Shown here one piece after another: positions 40,700 to 49,768 of a stretch of 64,000 nucleotides of DNA; position 1 is the stretch's first letter; the number at the start of each line of letters is the position of its first letter. Made by a program: the position numbers and the translations under genes. A model generated the notes under the pieces. It was not told where the DNA came from, did no database searches, and was given only the letters and a program-made list of their open reading frames with translations. This DNA is from Actinoallomurus oryzae (GTDB lineage: Bacteria > Actinomycetota > Actinomycetes > Streptosporangiales > Streptosporangiaceae), in assembly GCF_039541955.1 (NCBI RefSeq), contig NZ_BAABHF010000010.1, positions 310,001 through 374,000 on the forward strand, read 5' to 3'.

Positions 40700-42376
40700 A
40701 TGACGACTGAGCTGAGCGCGCTCATCGAGGCCGAGATGGAGCGGTTCGGGGTGCCCGGCGTCGCGGTGACGGTCGTCGCCGACGGCGCGGTCGTGCTCTG
40801 CGACGGTTTCGGCCTGCGCGACATGGCCGGCCGGCGCCCGGTGACGGCGCGCACGCTCTTCCCGATCGCGTCGGCCACCAAGACGTTCACGGCGGCGCTG
40901 TGCGCCCTGCTGGTGGACGAGGGGGTGCTGGCGTGGGACCGGCCGGTCCGCGGCTACCTGCCCGGATTCCAGCTGGTGGATCCGGCGGCGACCGAGGGGC
41001 TGACCGTCCATGACATGCTGTGCCACCGCTCCGGGCTGCCCCGGCACGACCTGCTGTGGTACTCCGCGGCCGGGGAGACGACCCGTACGGAGCTGGTCGA
41101 GGCGCTGCGCCACCTGGAGCCCAGCCGGGGATTCCGGGAGACCTTCCAGTACAACAACCTGTTGTACGCCTGCGCCGGGGAGATCGCCGGACGGCTGTGC
41201 GGCGGCTCGTACGAGAGCGTGGTGCGCAAGCGGCTGCTCGACCCGCTCGGCATGCACCGCACCAACCTCTCGATCGCCGAGACGGCGGCCGACGATGACG
41301 CCGCACGGGGGTACGCGGCGCCGGCGCCGGGCGAGCCGGTCGCCGAAGTGGAGTACGCCCCGCTGGGCCCGATCGCGCCCGCCGGCGCCATCAACTCCTG
41401 TGCCGAGGACCTGGGTCCCTGGCTGATGACCCTGCTGGGGCGCGGGGTCGGCGATCGGCCGCCGCTGCTGTCCGCCGACGTCCTGACCGCCATGCGCACC
41501 CCGGCGATCTCGCTGTCGGACCCGTCGCTGTTCCTCGTCGGCGACCCGGTCGGGTACGGCCTCGGCCTCATGATCGAGGACTACCGCGGCCACCGGGTGG
41601 TCTTTCACGGCGGCAACATCGACGGTTTCTCCAGCCAGGTCGCGGTGGTGCCGGAGGCGGGCTGCGCGGTCGCCGTGCTGGCCGGCCGGGAGGGGACCGC
41701 GCTGCGCGACGCGCTGCCGCACGCGATCCTCGACCGCCTGCTCGGGCTGGATCCGCGGCCGCACGGCGCGACCCTGCTCGCGCGGGAGGAGGCGGTGCTG
41801 CGCGGACACGCGCAGGGGCGGGAGCGGCTCGTCACCGGCTCGGCCGCGCTGCCGCCGGTCCGCCCGCTGCGCGACTACGCCGGCCGGTACCGCGACCCGG
41901 GCTACGGCGAACTGGTCATCACCGAGTCCGGGGACGGCCTGGACGGCCGGTACCGGGCGCTGGCCGGCCCGGTGGTCCACCGGCACCTGGAGGTGTTCAA
42001 CCTCATGGTCGACCTGCTCGGGGTGGCGACCCCGCTGCCGCTGCAGTTCTTCCACGACCTCGAGGGCGAGGTGACGGCGGCGGCGCTGTCGCTGGAGGAG
42101 GCGGTCGCCCCGATCCGCTTCGAGCGGGTGCCGGAGACCGGCCACCTGACCGGGGAGCTGCTCGACCGGCTCGCCGGAACGTACCGGCTCGGCCCGCTGA
42201 CCGCGACGGTCGGCCGGCGCGGGCCGGACGGGCTGACGGCGAGGATCGGCCCGGGTGTCCCCGCCGAGCTGGTGCCCGTGCGCGATCTGATCTTCACCAT
42301 GAACGGCGGCCGGGTGGAGTTCACCGACGACGGCCGCCTCCTCACCAGCGCCGGCGACTTCACCCGCGACCCATGA
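40700..42376 (+). CDS. Beta-lactamase-fold serine hydrolase (D-aminopeptidase/esterase type)
   Basis: About 558 residues. Class C beta-lactamase-like: PIASATKTFTAALCALLVDE contains SxxK (SATK), FQYNNLLYACAGEIAG contains Y-N-N, and VVFHGGNIDGFSSQVAVVPE the HGG triad. The C-terminal 200 residues form a beta-rich lipocalin/DUF3471-like extension. No signal peptide, so cytoplasmic. In this cluster it may hydrolyse D-amino-acid amides or peptides. ATG 40700 has better spaced GGTGAAG than ATG 40694. The stop overlaps linker C. Confidence 0.88.
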   Translation: MTTELSALIEAEMERFGVPGVAVTVVADGAVVLCDGFGLRDMAGRRPVTARTLFPIASATKTFTAALCALLVDEGVLAWDRPVRGYLPGFQLVDPAATEGLTVHDMLCHRSGLPRHDLLWYSAAGETTRTELVEALRHLEPSRGFRETFQYNNLLYACAGEIAGRLCGGSYESVVRKRLLDPLGMHRTNLSIAETAADDDAARGYAAPAPGEPVAEVEYAPLGPIAPAGAINSCAEDLGPWLMTLLGRGVGDRPPLLSADVLTAMRTPAISLSDPSLFLVGDPVGYGLGLMIEDYRGHRVVFHGGNIDGFSSQVAVVPEAGCAVAVLAGREGTALRDALPHAILDRLLGLDPRPHGATLLAREEAVLRGHAQGRERLVTGSAALPPVRPLRDYAGRYRDPGYGELVITESGDGLDGRYRALAGPVVHRHLEVFNLMVDLLGVATPLPLQFFHDLEGEVTAAALSLEEAVAPIRFERVPETGHLTGELLDRLAGTYRLGPLTATVGRRGPDGLTARIGPGVPAELVPVRDLIFTMNGGRVEFTDDGRLLTSAGDFTRDP

Positions 42377-42435
42377 CCGAGCGGAGCAAGGGAATCAGAA
42401 ACGTGCACCAGTGGTCACGGCAGGGGGTCTCATGA
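42373..42435 (+). repeat. Stop-start linker element, copy C
   Basis: ATG 42373 overlaps the hydrolase TGA; the 20-residue product MTERSKGIRNVHQWSRQGVS ends in TGA overlapping the next gene's ATG (42432-42435). Nine bases shorter than copy B1, all from the 3' half; its Shine-Dalgarno is GCAGGGGG. More diverged than the other copies. Confidence 0.85.
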
Positions 42436-43652
42436 CCGCCCCTCTCGACGCGGCGCTCAGCGAGGCCGCCCTGGTCCGTGACCTGACCGAGCTGATCGGC
42501 CGCCCGGCGGAGGCGGACGCGCTGCGCCTCACGCACCGGCTGGCGCGGCGGCTCGGTCTCGACGCCGAACTCCACGAGGAGGACCTGGCCGAGCTGCGGC
42601 GGGCCGAGGGGTACCCGGGAGAAGAGGTCGAGCGGGACTCGTTGCAGTCCCTGTTCGTCACGGTCCCCGGCCGGGACCCGGGCGCGCCGCGCCTGGTGGT
42701 CAACGGCCACGTCGACGTGGTCCCGCCGGGTACGGCGCCGTGGACGCACCCGCCGTTCTCGGCGACGGTCCGCGACGGCCGGGTGTACGGGCGGGGCGCG
42801 GCGGACATGAAGGCCGGCGTCGTCGCGGCCCTGCACGCGCTCGCCGCGGCGCGTGAAGCCGGTGGCCCGCCGGGAGACGTGGTGCTCCAGGTCGTGGCGG
42901 GTGAGGAGGACGGCGGGATCGGCGCCTTCGCGGCGCTGCGCCGGGACGCCGACTTCGCGGGCTGCGTCATCCCCGAACCCACCGGCGGCGCCCTGGTCTG
43001 CGCGACGGCGGGCGCGCTCACCTTCCGGCTCCGCCTGACCGGCCGGGCGGCCCACGCGTCCCGCCGCCTCGACGGCGTCTCCGCGCTCGACCGGTTCTGG
43101 CCCGTCCACCAGGCCCTGGCTGGGCTCGAGGAACGGCTCAACGCCGACCGGGGGCACCCGCTGATGGCCGGCCAGGCGCTGCCGTACCCGCTGTCGATCG
43201 GCCGGCTCACCACCGGCGAGTGGTCCTCGACCGTCCCCGACGAGCTGGTGTGCGAGGGCCGTCTCGGCGTCCCGATCGGCCGCACCCTGGCCTCGGTGCG
43301 CGAGGACTTCGAGGCCGCGGTACGGCAGGCCGCGGCGGGCACCGGGCCGCCGCCGGAGGTGACCTGGAGCGGCGGCCAGTTCGCCCCGGCCGAGACCCCG
43401 GTCACCCACCGGCTGGTGGAGTCCGTGCGGCGCCACGTCGCCGACGTGACCGGCCGCCCCGCGACGCCCGTGGGCGTCCCGTACGGCACGGACCTGCGGC
43501 TGTACGCCGCTCGTGGCATTCCCGGCGTGCTGTACGGGCCGGGCGACATCGAGCAGGCGCACGCGGTCGACGAGTACGTGCCGGTGGCGGACATCCTGAC
43601 CACCGCCCGGGTCCTCCTCCGGCTGGCGCTCACCTTCGGGTCGACCGGCTGA
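42432..43652 (+). CDS. M20-family metallopeptidase/deacylase (ArgE/DapE/CPG2 type)
   Basis: 406 residues with all canonical ligands: NGHVDVVPPGTAPWTHPPF (HxD), GRGAADMKAGVVAALHALAA, VAGEEDGGIGAFA (EE), CVIPEP, and GDIEQAHAVDEYV. This contrasts with the degenerate M20-like gene at 962-2284. Cytoplasmic; likely cleaves acyl-amino acids or dipeptides imported by the ABC system. Start ATG 42432 overlaps linker C; an in-frame start at 42411 lies inside the linker. Confidence 0.93.
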   Translation: MTAPLDAALSEAALVRDLTELIGRPAEADALRLTHRLARRLGLDAELHEEDLAELRRAEGYPGEEVERDSLQSLFVTVPGRDPGAPRLVVNGHVDVVPPGTAPWTHPPFSATVRDGRVYGRGAADMKAGVVAALHALAAAREAGGPPGDVVLQVVAGEEDGGIGAFAALRRDADFAGCVIPEPTGGALVCATAGALTFRLRLTGRAAHASRRLDGVSALDRFWPVHQALAGLEERLNADRGHPLMAGQALPYPLSIGRLTTGEWSSTVPDELVCEGRLGVPIGRTLASVREDFEAAVRQAAAGTGPPPEVTWSGGQFAPAETPVTHRLVESVRRHVADVTGRPATPVGVPYGTDLRLYAARGIPGVLYGPGDIEQAHAVDEYVPVADILTTARVLLRLALTFGSTG

Positions 43653-43653
43653 C

Positions 43654-43677
43654 GGCGGTGCGGACGGCCGCACCGCC
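43654..43677 (+). terminator. Terminator-like hairpin after the peptide cluster
   Basis: GGCGGTGCGG and CCGCACCGCC form perfect 10-base arms with a 4-base loop, immediately after the M20 stop and before the convergent VKOR gene. Confidence 0.8.
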
Positions 43678-43727
43678 ATCCGGAGGACGACGGCCGCACG
43701 CACCGCGTGGCCGTCAGGCCGTGCCCG

Positions 43728-44378
43728 CTACAGCAGCGTGCGCCAGTAGTACCAGAACCGGTTGAGGATCAGCAGCGCGATGAGCACGTACCAGGCCAGG
43801 GGCACCAGCCAGTGGTGGCGGGCGACCGTCCGGACCGCCGGCCGCCACGCCCCCGGGACCGGTATCACCCCGCGCTGAACGTTGTGCAGCGTCGTGTACC
43901 AGAACACCGGGATCGTCGCGGCCCACACCAGCATGCAGTACGGGCATACGGCGCCGATGTGGTAAAGCGTCTGGTCGATCAGCCAGTGCACGAAGACGGC
44001 TCCGAGCACGACTCCCGCCTGGAGCCCGAGCCAGAACCAGCGGCGGAAGGCCGCGCCGGCGAGGAGGGCGACGCCGATGACGATCACGGCGGAAAAGCCC
44101 GCGATGCCGAGAAACGGGTTGGGGAAGCCGAAGGCGGACGCCTGCGGCGTGCGCATCACCGAACCACAGCTGATGATCGGGTTGATGTTGCAGCTCGGCT
44201 GGTAGTCCGGGTTCTCCAGGAGACGGATCTTCTCCAGTGTGAGGATGCCCGAGGCGGCCAGGCCCAGCGCTCCGGCGAGCAGCAGCAGCCAGGCCAGCGG
44301 GCGGCCTCCGGGCACCGGGCCCGGAGGGGCGCCGGCCGCCTCGTGGGCGCGGGTGGCCGGGGAGGTCGACGTGGTCAC
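43728..44378 (-). CDS. Vitamin K epoxide reductase (VKOR) family membrane oxidase
   Basis: 216 residues. Four to five membrane spans. Active-site CPYC in IGAVCPYCMLVWAATIPVFW and the loop cysteine pair in PSCNINPIISCGSV. VKOR re-oxidises DsbA-like thiol oxidases using quinones, replacing DsbB in actinobacteria. GTG 44378 overlaps the TGA of linker D (44375-44378). The upstream gene is a DsbA-like partner. Confidence 0.92.
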   Translation of the reverse strand: MTTSTSPATRAHEAAGAPPGPVPGGRPLAWLLLLAGALGLAASGILTLEKIRLLENPDYQPSCNINPIISCGSVMRTPQASAFGFPNPFLGIAGFSAVIVIGVALLAGAAFRRWFWLGLQAGVVLGAVFVHWLIDQTLYHIGAVCPYCMLVWAATIPVFWYTTLHNVQRGVIPVPGAWRPAVRTVARHHWLVPLAWYVLIALLILNRFWYYWRTLL

Positions 44379-44446
44379 GAGCCCTCCTTCGTCGGGGAGG
44401 GTGACCACAAGGGCGTGTCTTCGATTCCCTCGCTTCGCTCGATCAT
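44375..44446 (-). repeat. Stop-start linker element, copy D
   Basis: Minus-strand ATG 44446 encodes MIERSEGIEDTPLWSPSPTK plus three residues and ends with TGA overlapping the VKOR GTG. Same length as copy B1 (72 bases). It contains AAGGAGGGCTC before the GTG. Unlike the others, its start lies 14 bases after the upstream stop rather than overlapping it. Confidence 0.88.
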
Positions 44447-44460
44447 GACGCGATCCCCGG

Positions 44461-45291
44461 CTACCGCGAGCCGCCGGAGACGGACCGCTGGATGAGCGCG
44501 GTGTACTCCGCCGGCGGGATCGGATTCCCCGTGGCGTCGAGCACGGCCAGGGTGCGGCCGTTCAGCTTCAGCGTCGGAGTGCTGTCGACCCCGCTGCGGG
44601 TGAAGGCGTCACTGACCCGGTGCGCCCAACCGGCGTAGGTGCCGTCCTTGACGGCCTTGACGAAGGTGGGCGTGGTCAGGCCGGGTACCTTCGCGGCGAG
44701 GGCGAGCAGGTGGTTCCGGTCGGCGAACGCGTCGGTGCGTTCGTCGGGCTGGTCGGCGTACAGGACGTCGTGGAACGCCTTGAATCGCGCCGTGCTCTCG
44801 TTGAGCGCGGCACCGGCCGCCTGCAGCGCCTCCATCGAACCGTGGCCGCCCAGGTTGCCGTCCAGGAACGTCCCCATGTGGTACCTGATCTTGTAGACGC
44901 CCGTGTCGGCGAACCGCTGGATGGCCTTGCCGTCGGTCCTCTCCAGCTTGCCGCAGTACGGGCAGCGGAAGTCCTCCCAGACGTCCAGGGTGTTACGTGC
45001 CGTCGCCCTGCCGTAGACGATCAGCGTGCCGTCGGCTCCGGAGGCGTTCGCGGGCACCGTCACCTGGCCGTCCTGGGCGCCGCCGTTCGCGGTGCCGATC
45101 GCGAGGGCCGTTCCGCCGCCGAGCAGGATCGCCGTGATCCCCGCGGCGATGCCGGCCCTGCGCCACCGGGCGCGTGTCCGCCTCCGCCGGAGCTGTTCGG
45201 CACGCAGGCGCGACCGCGCGGACCGCCCGTCGGGCCGGGAGCCCTTCGTCCTGTTCTCGTTCTTGTTCTTGTTCTTGGTCTTGTCGCTCAT
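44461..45291 (-). CDS. DsbA-like thioredoxin-fold protein with membrane anchor
   Basis: 276 residues. A basic, Lys/Arg-rich cytoplasmic segment (about residues 1-45), one transmembrane helix (AGIAAGITAILLGGGTALAI), then a DsbA-fold domain with active site DFRCPYCGKLERTDGKAI and cis-Pro region VDSTPTLKLNGR. Extracellular thiol oxidant, working with the VKOR encoded next. Linker D lies 14 bases after its TAG stop. Confidence 0.92.
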   Translation of the reverse strand: MSDKTKNKNKNENRTKGSRPDGRSARSRLRAEQLRRRRTRARWRRAGIAAGITAILLGGGTALAIGTANGGAQDGQVTVPANASGADGTLIVYGRATARNTLDVWEDFRCPYCGKLERTDGKAIQRFADTGVYKIRYHMGTFLDGNLGGHGSMEALQAAGAALNESTARFKAFHDVLYADQPDERTDAFADRNHLLALAAKVPGLTTPTFVKAVKDGTYAGWAHRVSDAFTRSGVDSTPTLKLNGRTLAVLDATGNPIPPAEYTALIQRSVSGGSR

Positions 45292-45526
45292 GGCCGTCCT
45301 CGGCTCGAAGAGGTGAGAAAGGGACACATGGCCTGAGCGGGAAACCCGCGCCTGGCAGGCGGACGGTTTCCCCGAGGGACCGCCGGGCGGACCTCGCCCG
45401 TCGCGAGCGGGGCCCGGAGGGCACGCCGCAAGGCGAAGACGAGAGTCAGCCTGGGTTCGGCCGATCGCCGACGTGACGCCGAGGCGCCTCCCTGGGCGCC
45501 GTGCGGCGAGAGTCTCGGGCGGTCTC

Positions 45527-46201
45527 TCAGCAGGCCGGAGCGAGAACCGGCGGGCCCCGGCGGGCCGACGTACGCCGCAGCACGTACCGCGGACCGGGGC
45601 ACGGCCGCTCCAGCGGCGGCACCCGCCACGCGGGCGGCAGAGGAGCCGGAGCCGGGGCGGTGAGCAGTGCCGACAGTGCCGTCAGCCCGGTCCAGGTCAG
45701 CGCCGCCGCCGCGCGCAGCACCACGAAGACGGCCGCCTCACCGCGCCGCAGCCACGCGGCCATCACGAGGGCGACGACGGTGTGCAGCGCCAGCAGCAAC
45801 AGGACCTGTCCGGCGGCGAGAACGGCCAGCGAGTGCGAGGGAGAGGCCGTGGCGGCGCCGAGCAGGCCGGGCCGTACGGAGCCGCCACCACAGACCAGCA
45901 GCCCCGGCCAACCGCCGGAGCCCGCGCCCGGAACGCCGACGGCACACCGCTCCTGCACGCTGTTGAACAGCGCGTTCAGCGCCAGCTCGGCCGGGACCAG
46001 CATGGCCGCGATCTGCAGGAAGCAGCGCTCCGCGCCGGTCAGCAGCAGCGCCAGGACGAAAACGGCGGCACCGGCGAGCAACAGCGTGTCCACCGGCATG
46101 GGCCTGCCGGTCACGACCAGCCGGCCACCGGCGGACAGCAGCACCGACAGCACGGTGAACACCACCGCGCGTGACGCCCGCAGCCCGGAGCCCGCCCTCA
46201 T
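45527..46201 (-). CDS. Multi-span integral membrane protein, unknown function
   Basis: 224 residues. About five hydrophobic spans, e.g. AVVFTVLSVLLSAGGRLVVT, VDTLLLAGAAVFVLALLLTG, AVLAAGQVLLLLALHTVVAL and AAALTWTGLTALSALLTAPA. The C-terminus is Arg/Pro-rich. Starts at ATG 46201. I do not recognise a family. Confidence 0.6.
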   Translation of the reverse strand: MRAGSGLRASRAVVFTVLSVLLSAGGRLVVTGRPMPVDTLLLAGAAVFVLALLLTGAERCFLQIAAMLVPAELALNALFNSVQERCAVGVPGAGSGGWPGLLVCGGGSVRPGLLGAATASPSHSLAVLAAGQVLLLLALHTVVALVMAAWLRRGEAAVFVVLRAAAALTWTGLTALSALLTAPAPAPLPPAWRVPPLERPCPGPRYVLRRTSARRGPPVLAPAC

Positions 46202-46311
46202 GGGGCGAGTATGACATCACGGACGAACATCCAGAAGACCGGGATCCGATGCCGGAGATGCCCCGGTACGGCACTGCCGACCTGAGCCGACGCCCCCTGT
46301 CCGGTGTCCGA

Positions 46312-46776
46312 TCAGAGCACCGCCAGCCCCACCGCGGTCTGAATGACGATGGCGAACACGCACACGACCGCGACGTAGGCCATGATCCGCTGGTTCGGCT
46401 CCACGTAGCCCTGTTCCGGCGACGAGGGCGGTGACGTCGTCTTGCGGTGCGAGGGCGCACCGTGGCCGTACCTCGGGCGCAGGCGGGCCAGCGAGCCGCG
46501 CCCGGGCAGGTGCCACAGGGCGTCCGTCTTGAGCTGCTGGTGGCCCGCGACGTTCGTGCAGGCGTACAGGCGTCCGCGGGCGCCGTTGCGGCACGGGTCG
46601 CCGTCGCGCGTCGCCACGCCGCACCTGGTCGGGCAGAAGCACAGCTCGTACATGCACCAGACCAGCACGGTCAGCGCCCACAGGCGCCACGTGCCCGTGT
46701 ACAGGGCTAAGGCGCCCAGCGCCGCGATTCCCGTCCACCACGCCGACTGCGCCTGGCCGCGGGTTCGTTTCGCCAT
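46312..46776 (-). CDS. Small membrane protein with Cys-rich loop
   Basis: 154 residues. Spans near residues 12-30 (TGIAALGALALYTGTWRLWA) and at the C-terminus (IMAYVAVVCVFAIVIQTAVG); between them a cysteine-rich loop MYELCFCPTRCGVATRDGDP. The four cysteines plus a following CRNG suggest a metal site. ATG 46776 has GAGGATGGTC upstream. Family not recognised. Confidence 0.6.
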   Translation of the reverse strand: MAKRTRGQAQSAWWTGIAALGALALYTGTWRLWALTVLVWCMYELCFCPTRCGVATRDGDPCRNGARGRLYACTNVAGHQQLKTDALWHLPGRGSLARLRPRYGHGAPSHRKTTSPPSSPEQGYVEPNQRIMAYVAVVCVFAIVIQTAVGLAVL

Positions 46777-46963
46777 GACCATCCTCTGCGTGCGGTACCC
46801 GTCTGGCCCCCCGCCAGCAAAGCACCCTCGTGGCGCGGCGGAGCACCCCGTGACCGGAAGAGGTGAAAACCCATCACATGTGGCATATGAGACAGGAGGA
46901 ACGAGGCTGACGGTGTAATGCAAGCGACGGCACGGCGGCGAGCGAGCGGGAAGGATGACCTCC

Positions 46964-47524
46964 ATGGAGTGGACGGTCCACGGACGGCGGGCGATCTACG
47001 AGAGTTCGTGGATCAGTCTCGATCTGGTCGACGTCGAGCTTCCGGACGGCAGCCGCTTCGAGCAGCACGTCGTACGGATGGCGCGGCCCGTTGCGGCCGT
47101 CGTGGTCCTGGACGAGCGCGACCGCGTGCTGCTGATGTGGCGGCATCGGCACGTCACCGACACGTGGGGCTGGGAGATCCCGGCCGGGCGGATCGAGGAG
47201 GGCGAGACCCCCGAGGAGGCCGCGGTGCGCGAGGCCGAGGAGGAGACCGGCTGGCGGCCGGGGCCGCCGCGGCTCCTCGTCGTCTCACAGCCCTCCAGCG
47301 GCTCGGTCGACTCTCGCCACCACATCTTCCGCGCGGACGGCGCCGAGCACATCGGGCCGCCGACCGACATCACCGAGGCCGAACGCATCGCCTGGGTGCC
47401 GCTCTCGGAGGTCCGCGGCCTCATCACCGAAGGGAAGATCGTGAACGGCCCGACGCTGATCGGCCTTCTCCACGTGCTCTCCGATCCCGGCCGGACGGCC
47501 CGTCCCCCCGGCGTACCGGACTGA
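46964..47524 (+). CDS. NUDIX hydrolase
   Basis: About 186 residues. Complete Nudix box AGRIEEGETPEEAAVREAEE followed by ETGW. The N-terminus MEWTVHGRRAIYESSWISLD matches ADP-ribose-pyrophosphatase-like actinobacterial members. Start ATG 46964 (GGAAGG spaced 9) preferred over ATG 46955. Hydrolyses a nucleoside diphosphate linked to another moiety. Confidence 0.9.
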   Translation: MEWTVHGRRAIYESSWISLDLVDVELPDGSRFEQHVVRMARPVAAVVVLDERDRVLLMWRHRHVTDTWGWEIPAGRIEEGETPEEAAVREAEEETGWRPGPPRLLVVSQPSSGSVDSRHHIFRADGAEHIGPPTDITEAERIAWVPLSEVRGLITEGKIVNGPTLIGLLHVLSDPGRTARPPGVPD

Positions 47525-47574
47525 TCGTCACGCCGCGTCACGGACGATCGGCCCCTGGGGCGGATGCGGTTCGT

Positions 47575-47782
47575 GGTGAGAACCTCCTCGTGGTCGCGGA
47601 GGATTACCGGCGCCGGGGCGCGGGCACAGCCTTGATGGAGGCAGCCGAAGAACGGGGCCGGGCACGCGGGGCGGTCGTCGCGGTGACGTACACCCACTCC
47701 GCTTTCGGTTCCGTTCCACGAAGAGCGCGTGGGTTACCGGCGGCAGGCGGCGCTCCCGCCGAAGCCGCACGAGCGCGGGTGA
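47575..47782 (+). pseudogene. GNAT acetyltransferase fragment with frameshift
   Basis: Frame 1 encodes GENLLVVAEDYRRRGAGTAL then MEAAEERGRARGAVVAVTYT, the acetyl-CoA-binding half of a GNAT enzyme (R-R-x-G-x-G). After about 47715 similarity continues in another frame as EERVGYRRQAALPPKPHERG, ending TGA at 47780. The N-terminal half and a start are missing. One insertion or deletion near 47710-47725 accounts for the shift. Confidence 0.65.
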
Positions 47783-47950
47783 TCTTTTCAGTCCGTGCCC
47801 GATGAATCATGATCAATATGCCTGGATCTCTTGGGCATAGCGGTCAAACCCATAGTTTCGCGCACGGGCGGCTACCTCGAATGACAGACGCGTCACGGCC
47901 GTGGCGCGTACGGTCCATAGGAAGGCGAGCCAACCATTCGAGGAGCCTCC

Positions 47951-48934
47951 TTGGACACGGTTCAGCAACTGCACGACATCTCGGATAGCGACGTCGCGGA
48001 ATGGCATGACGTCCTCGCCGCGTCGGTGGCCCGTGACCTGCCCGGCGAGCCGATGCCCACGCTCGACCACGTGCACGGCGACCTGACCACCCCCGGTGTG
48101 GACAGCCGCGACCTGCGGTGGGCCGTCCGCACCGCCGGCATGCTGACCGGGGTCGCGCGGCTCCGCCTCTTCGACGGGCCGGGGCGCGACCACCTCGGCC
48201 AGTTCACGATCGACGTCCATCCGGACCACCGGCGGCGCGGCATCGGCTCACGCCTGCTCGAGACCGTCGCCCACGCGGCGCGCCGGGAAAAGCGCCGCAG
48301 CCTCGTCGTCGAGGCCTCTTCCGACACCCCTGGCGTCGCGTTCCTCGACGCCAAAGGGTTCACCTGCGTGCTCTCCCTCAGCCTGCTCCTGCTCAACGTA
48401 CGCGAGGTGAGCGGCATCGCGGAGATCGTGCACGCCGAGCACCCCGGCTACCGCCTGACGCGCTGGCTCGGCGTCGTACCCCACGATCTGGCCGACACCT
48501 TCGCCACCGCGAAGTCCGCCATGGGCGACATGCCCGCCGGAGACATGGACACCACGACCACCTGGGACGCCGACCGCGTCCGCGACATGGCCGAAGTCGT
48601 GGAGAAGCGCGGCGACACCCTCCTCACGGTCGGCGCCCTGCACGGCGACAAGATCGCCGGCTTCACCGAGCTGGTCATCCCGGTCGGCGACGGCACCCGG
48701 GCCATCCAGTCCGACACGGCCGTGGTGCCCGAGCACCGCGGCAACGGGCTCGGCCTGTGGGTCAAGGCCGCGATGCTCGACTGGCTGCGCGCCGAGTGGC
48801 CGGCGGTCGAGGAGATCGAGACCGACAACGCCGAGGACAACGAGCACATGCTCGCCGTCAACGAGCGGCTGGGCTTCCGTCCGCTGCGCAAGACACGGCA
48901 ATACCACTACGACCTGTCGGCATCTCGGCCCTGA
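47951..48934 (+). CDS. Tandem GNAT-family N-acetyltransferase
   Basis: 327 residues with two GNAT domains. The first has IDVHPDHRRRGIGSRLLETV; the second AVVPEHRGNGLGLWVKAAML followed by EIETDNAEDNEHMLAVNERL. The start is taken as TTG 47951 behind GAGGAG with 5-base spacing, as no ATG or GTG lies close. Similar twin-GNAT proteins resemble mycothiol-synthase-like acetyltransferases, but substrate is unknown. Confidence 0.85.
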   Translation: MDTVQQLHDISDSDVAEWHDVLAASVARDLPGEPMPTLDHVHGDLTTPGVDSRDLRWAVRTAGMLTGVARLRLFDGPGRDHLGQFTIDVHPDHRRRGIGSRLLETVAHAARREKRRSLVVEASSDTPGVAFLDAKGFTCVLSLSLLLLNVREVSGIAEIVHAEHPGYRLTRWLGVVPHDLADTFATAKSAMGDMPAGDMDTTTTWDADRVRDMAEVVEKRGDTLLTVGALHGDKIAGFTELVIPVGDGTRAIQSDTAVVPEHRGNGLGLWVKAAMLDWLRAEWPAVEEIETDNAEDNEHMLAVNERLGFRPLRKTRQYHYDLSASRP

Positions 48935-49103
48935 AGGAGTCGGGCTCGCAGCTCTGGTCCGCCATCTGGCGGGTACCTTTCAACCTGGACGCGGTTCCCC
49001 CGGCCGTGTACGACCGGAAGGACTCGTTGGGAGCCGCCGCCCGCGCCACGGCCTTCTCCTGAGCTTGACGGTCTACAGTTACGGAGAGTTCAGGGAGGCA
49101 CAG

Positions 49104-49760
49104 GTGCTGTACTGGTTCATGTCCACCGTCGTCCGGCGGCTTCTCAAGATTGTGTTCCGGCCGGTGGTCGCGGGCCTGGAGAACGTTCCGGCCGACGGTC
49201 CGATCATCTTCGCCAGCAACCATCTGTCGTTCGTGGACAGCGTGCTGATCCCCCTCGTCATGCCCCGCCGCGTCACGTTCCTGGCCAAGGCCGAGTACTT
49301 CGAGAGCAGCATCCTCGGCGCGTTCCTCAGCTCGATGGGCCACATCCCCGTGCCGCGCACGGAGCAGCGGGCGGCCGTCGCCGCGCTCGACATCGCGCTC
49401 AAGACCCTCGACGAGGGCAACGCCTTCGCCATCTACCCCGAAGGCACCCGGTCCGAGGACGGCCGGCTCTACCGGGGGCACACGGGCGTGGGCTGGCTCG
49501 CGTTGAACGCCCAGGTGAGCGTCGTCCCGGTCGCCGTACGCGACACGCAGCGGATCATGCCGGTCGGCGCCCGGCTGCCGCGCATCATCCGGCCGGGCGT
49601 GACGTTCGGCAAGCCGATCGACTTCAAGCCCTTCGCCGACATGCCCCCCGCACGCGGCCGCCGCGCCCTGGTCGACGAGATCATGCGGGAGATCCAGAAA
49701 CTCTCGGGCCAGGAGTACACCGGCACCTACAACGAGCGCTCCAAGGTCTCCGCGGCCTAG
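49104..49760 (+). CDS. 1-acyl-sn-glycerol-3-phosphate acyltransferase (PlsC-like)
   Basis: 218 residues. Acyltransferase motif I NHLSFVDS (HxxxxD), motif III-type IYPEGTRSEDGRLYRGHTGV, and VSVVPVAVRDTQRIMPVGAR. Adds acyl groups to lysophosphatidate or similar lipids at the membrane. GTG 49104 has GGGAGG upstream; a TTG at 49065 would add 13 residues. Ends 8 bases before the convergent MarR gene. Confidence 0.9.
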   Translation: MLYWFMSTVVRRLLKIVFRPVVAGLENVPADGPIIFASNHLSFVDSVLIPLVMPRRVTFLAKAEYFESSILGAFLSSMGHIPVPRTEQRAAVAALDIALKTLDEGNAFAIYPEGTRSEDGRLYRGHTGVGWLALNAQVSVVPVAVRDTQRIMPVGARLPRIIRPGVTFGKPIDFKPFADMPPARGRRALVDEIMREIQKLSGQEYTGTYNERSKVSAA

Positions 49761-49768
49761 GGCGCGTC

